Shown piece by piece: positions 12,953-15,038 of a stretch of DNA of 15,038 nt. Numbering within the stretch: position 1 is the stretch's first letter; every line of letters starts with the position of its first letter. A model generated the notes under the pieces. The model was not told the origin of the DNA and did no database searches. It saw only the letters and a list, made by a program, of their open reading frames with translations. Source of the stretch: Paracoccaceae bacterium (GTDB lineage Bacteria; Pseudomonadota; Alphaproteobacteria; Rhodobacterales; Rhodobacteraceae); assembly GCA_026997055.1 (NCBI GenBank), contig JALWJU010000340.1:1-15038 (forward strand), written 5' to 3'. The position numbers and the translations under genes were made by a program.

Positions 12953-14649
12953 GAGACCCGATCCTAAAAATTGGTCGCGTGGTGGAAGTCTCCGGCTCAA
13001 AGGTTATCGGTGAGCTTGAAGGCACGGTCGAAGACCTGCACCGCACCTATAAGAGCCGGCGCTATTCGGTCGGCCAAGTCGGTTCGATTGTGAAGATTGA
13101 GGCCAGCGACAAGCTTGTCTTCGGTGTCGTCACAGCGCTCCGCATGACCGAAACCATGCTCGATGGGGTTACTGCACCTAAGCGTGACGTGGCCGCCGAG
13201 AGCACATCCAATGCCAAGTGGCTTGAGATCGAGCTGTTCGGCGAGGCGGTGCGCACAGGCCTTGGCGAAAGTGAGTTCGTCTTTCAGCGCGGAGTCGTCA
13301 CATATCCGCTACCCGGCCAGGGGATATTTGTTGCGAGCGTAACTGAGCTACAGCGCATCTATAACCGGCCCGATAAGCCGAGCGTGCATGTCGGTACGCT
13401 CTCGCAAGCCGCATCCTTGCCCGTCTATCTGCTCACGGATGAGTTGCTGGGCAAGCATTTTGCCGTGCTCGGCACCACAGGCGCCGGCAAGTCATGCGCG
13501 GTGACTGTGTTGTTGCGATCGATTCTGGATGTTGCGCCGCGCGCGCATGTAATCTTGCTCGATCCACACAATGAATACCGGCGCGCCTTTCCCGATCTGG
13601 CCGAAGTGATTGATCCGACGACGCTGAATCTGCCGCACTGGCTGCTTAATTTTGAAGAGAGCGTCGAGCTCTTTATCGGCAAGACAGAACATGTTGCCAC
13701 CAGCCAGACCAATATCCTCAAAGATGCGATACTGGACGCGCGGCGCACGTTCGGCACGCAAGGCATTCCGGCCGGGAAGATCACAGTCGATACGCCAGTT
13801 CCCTATAAGCTGAGCACGATGCTTGCCCATATCGATGGAGCCAAGCCGTCGCAGGCATCAAAGCAGGACCCCTATTTGAAGATAAAAAACAAAGTTCAAA
13901 CTCTTCAGCAAGATGGCCGCTTCAGCTTTATGATCCGCCCTGATGAACATGTTGGCGATCATCTCTCCGCTATCGTCAGTCAGTATTTGCGGATACCGGT
14001 TGATGATAAACCGCTATCCATCATTGATCTTTCAGGCGTGCCGTCTGATGTGGTTGATGTGGTAGTCTCGGTACTGTGCCGCATGATCTTTGATTTTGCG
14101 ATGTGGAGCCCCCGACCGGTCCAGGTTCCGGTGGTCCTCATGTGCGAAGAGGCGCATCGATACGCTCCCAGGCGCGACGATGCCGCCTTTCAACCGACCA
14201 AGCATGCGCTCTCGCGTATCGCCAAAGAAGGCCGCAAATACGGTGTGGGCCTGGGCCTGATCTCGCAGCGCCCCTCCGAGCTGGCTGAATCCATTCTTTC
14301 TCAGTGCAATACACTGATTGCGCTGCGGATGAGTAATGAGCAGGATCAGAATTTTGTACAGCGCGCGCTGCCAGATTCCGTGCGCAGCCTAGTGAGCGTC
14401 TTACCGACCTTGCGCACCCAAGAAGCGCTCGTGGTGGGCGAAGGCACAGTGGTGCCAGTGCGCTTGCGCTTCAATGATCTGGACGAAGAACATCGCCCGC
14501 AAAGCTCCGATGTCCCTTTTGCTGCGCTGTGGGAGGCGGACGCGACCGGAGAAGAATTTGTTAAGAATGTTGTCCACCGTTGGCGCATGCAAGAGCGGCC
14601 ACCGGTTGTCCAGACAGTGGCAAATACGGTCGAAAATGAGGACCAATGA
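12949..14649 (+). CDS. herA: HerA-type hexameric ATPase/DNA translocase of a SIR2-HerA defence system
   Basis: The 566-residue product has the HerA/FtsK-superfamily layout: an N-terminal HAS beta-barrel (about 5-65, ILKIGRVVEVSGSKVIGELE), a RecA-like core with Walker A VLGTTGAGKSCAVTVL (173-188; GTTGAGKS 175-182), VILLDPHNEYRRAF (201-214), Walker B VVLMCEEAHRYAP (395-407), ISQRPSELAESILSQC (438-453, sensor/arginine-finger region), and the C-terminal segment that closes over the neighbouring subunit. HerA forms a hexameric ring that translocates DNA; in archaea it works with NurA nuclease in end resection, while in bacteria paired with SIR2 it is part of an anti-phage complex. No NurA or other nuclease gene is adjacent, and the 4-bp overlap with the SIR2 gene gives a fixed two-subunit operon. 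The frame is intact with all ATPase motifs. Confidence 0.95.
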   Translation: MRDPILKIGRVVEVSGSKVIGELEGTVEDLHRTYKSRRYSVGQVGSIVKIEASDKLVFGVVTALRMTETMLDGVTAPKRDVAAESTSNAKWLEIELFGEAVRTGLGESEFVFQRGVVTYPLPGQGIFVASVTELQRIYNRPDKPSVHVGTLSQAASLPVYLLTDELLGKHFAVLGTTGAGKSCAVTVLLRSILDVAPRAHVILLDPHNEYRRAFPDLAEVIDPTTLNLPHWLLNFEESVELFIGKTEHVATSQTNILKDAILDARRTFGTQGIPAGKITVDTPVPYKLSTMLAHIDGAKPSQASKQDPYLKIKNKVQTLQQDGRFSFMIRPDEHVGDHLSAIVSQYLRIPVDDKPLSIIDLSGVPSDVVDVVVSVLCRMIFDFAMWSPRPVQVPVVLMCEEAHRYAPRRDDAAFQPTKHALSRIAKEGRKYGVGLGLISQRPSELAESILSQCNTLIALRMSNEQDQNFVQRALPDSVRSLVSVLPTLRTQEALVVGEGTVVPVRLRFNDLDEEHRPQSSDVPFAALWEADATGEEFVKNVVHRWRMQERPPVVQTVANTVENEDQ

Positions 14650-14959
14650 ACGTGGCCTCGGTCGGCTCAATTTCCTGAGTGCTGAACCTGCTCTTGGGAG
14701 ACGTTTCCCCCTGAGGGCTGTTGCCGGCAATCAAGACAACGTGCCTTGCGCCGCAAAGCGGCGCCGAAGGTCCGTTCCCGATCCGGGCTGATCTGCGTTT
14801 GCACTTACATCGAACTTCTGCTTCCCGCCCGACCCCGACATTGAGGTGGTCGCAGGATTTACCGCCAACGTAGCGCCAACGGCTCTGATAACGTACAGAA
14901 TCTTTCGCCCCTTTGCTTTTGACGACGGTTCCTTTCAGACTTGCTGAGAGGAGCTGAAA
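14650..14959. other. Gap between HerA gene and IS256-type transposase gene
   Basis: No gene is supported; the frames here lack start signals or family features. A short inverted repeat, GCCGC..GCGGC, surrounds 14750-14765. The last 80 bp before the transposase should contain the insertion sequence's left terminal repeat; GGCTCTGATAACGTACAGAA (14881-14900) is a candidate because IS256-group ends often carry a 'TACA(C)AGAAT' stretch. The exact end cannot be fixed without the other end of the element. Confidence 0.35.
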
Positions 14960-15038
14960 ATGGACGAAAACGAGAAGCCCAAAGCGATGGGAGAAGTCAT
15001 TCAGATCGACGAGGCGCGGATTCGCGACCACCTTGGCG
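14881..15038 (+). mobile_element. Left end of an IS256-family insertion sequence (continues past window)
   Basis: The transposase start and a plausible terminal-repeat-like stretch about 60-80 bp before it mark the left part of an IS256-family element. The right end and target duplication lie outside the window, so the left boundary is approximate. Its presence just after the defence genes suits a mobile, frequently rearranged locus. Confidence 0.4.
14960..15038 (+). CDS. IS256-family transposase, N-terminal fragment (3' end outside window)
   Basis: Only the first 26 codons are present: MDENEKPKAMGEVIQIDEAR, then IRDHLG. The AMGEVIQIDEARIRDHLG phrase is the familiar opening of alphaproteobacterial IS256-family (DDE, mutator-type) transposases, followed in full proteins by a conserved helical region and the DDE catalytic core, none of which is visible here. 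GAGGAG is well placed before the ATG. Whether the gene is intact cannot be judged. Confidence 0.85.
   Translation, partial: MDENEKPKAMGEVIQIDEARIRDHLG

Noticed and set aside
14561..15031. Minus-strand frame of 156 codons over the HerA 3' end and transposase start
   Set aside because: It overlaps the well-supported HerA end and the IS256 start and shows no motifs or ribosome binding site.

Overview
This window looks like high-GC alphaproteobacterial chromosome, probably Rhodobacterales-like. That placement is an inference from the GC-rich codon use, the phage gene families (GpA terminase, DUF3489, DUF6362 and DUF7220-like proteins) and an IS256-family transposase start of a type common in that group. 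No rRNA, tRNA or CRISPR array is visible.

Layout. Positions 1-178 hold the 3' end of a LysE/RhtB-type exporter gene (+ strand). From 191 to about 11,560 lies one prophage-like element, almost entirely on the minus strand, so it is best read from right to left. It begins with a tyrosine integrase (10283-11482). A lone plus-strand gene of unknown function follows (9521-10105). Next is an early operon of six overlapping or abutting genes: an AlpA/excisionase-like HTH protein, a small membrane protein, a small Cys-rich protein, a lambda O-like replication initiator with iteron-like repeats inside its gene, a possible lambda P analogue, and a DUF6362-like HTH protein. A 490-bp control region comes next, with seven clustered TGCGCA palindromes and a strong leftward terminator. 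The 'late' side then encodes a ParB-MTase fusion, a C5-cytosine methyltransferase, a small membrane protein, a plus-strand DUF3489 gene, and the terminase small and large subunits.

The terminase large subunit stops 12 bp from the exporter gene. No portal, capsid, tail or lysis genes are present, so the element is either a prophage cut down by a deletion or a satellite-like element that carries only integration, replication, modification and packaging functions. No CI-like repressor is recognisable.

To the right of the integrase, beyond a 390-bp non-coding stretch, lies a two-gene plus-strand operon: a SIR2-domain NADase-like protein (11873-12952) overlapping a HerA-type ATPase gene (12949-14649). 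This matches the known SIR2-HerA (Nezha-type) anti-phage defence system. It is visibly less GC-rich than the phage genes, which suggests separate acquisition. The window ends in the first 26 codons of an IS256-family transposase.

The less described signals are regulatory: the palindrome array plus terminator in front of the late genes, a 16-bp motif placed at nearly the same distance upstream of the integrase and the HTH gene, iterons inside the replication gene, and a cytosine methyltransferase 3' half in which two reading frames both look like real protein.
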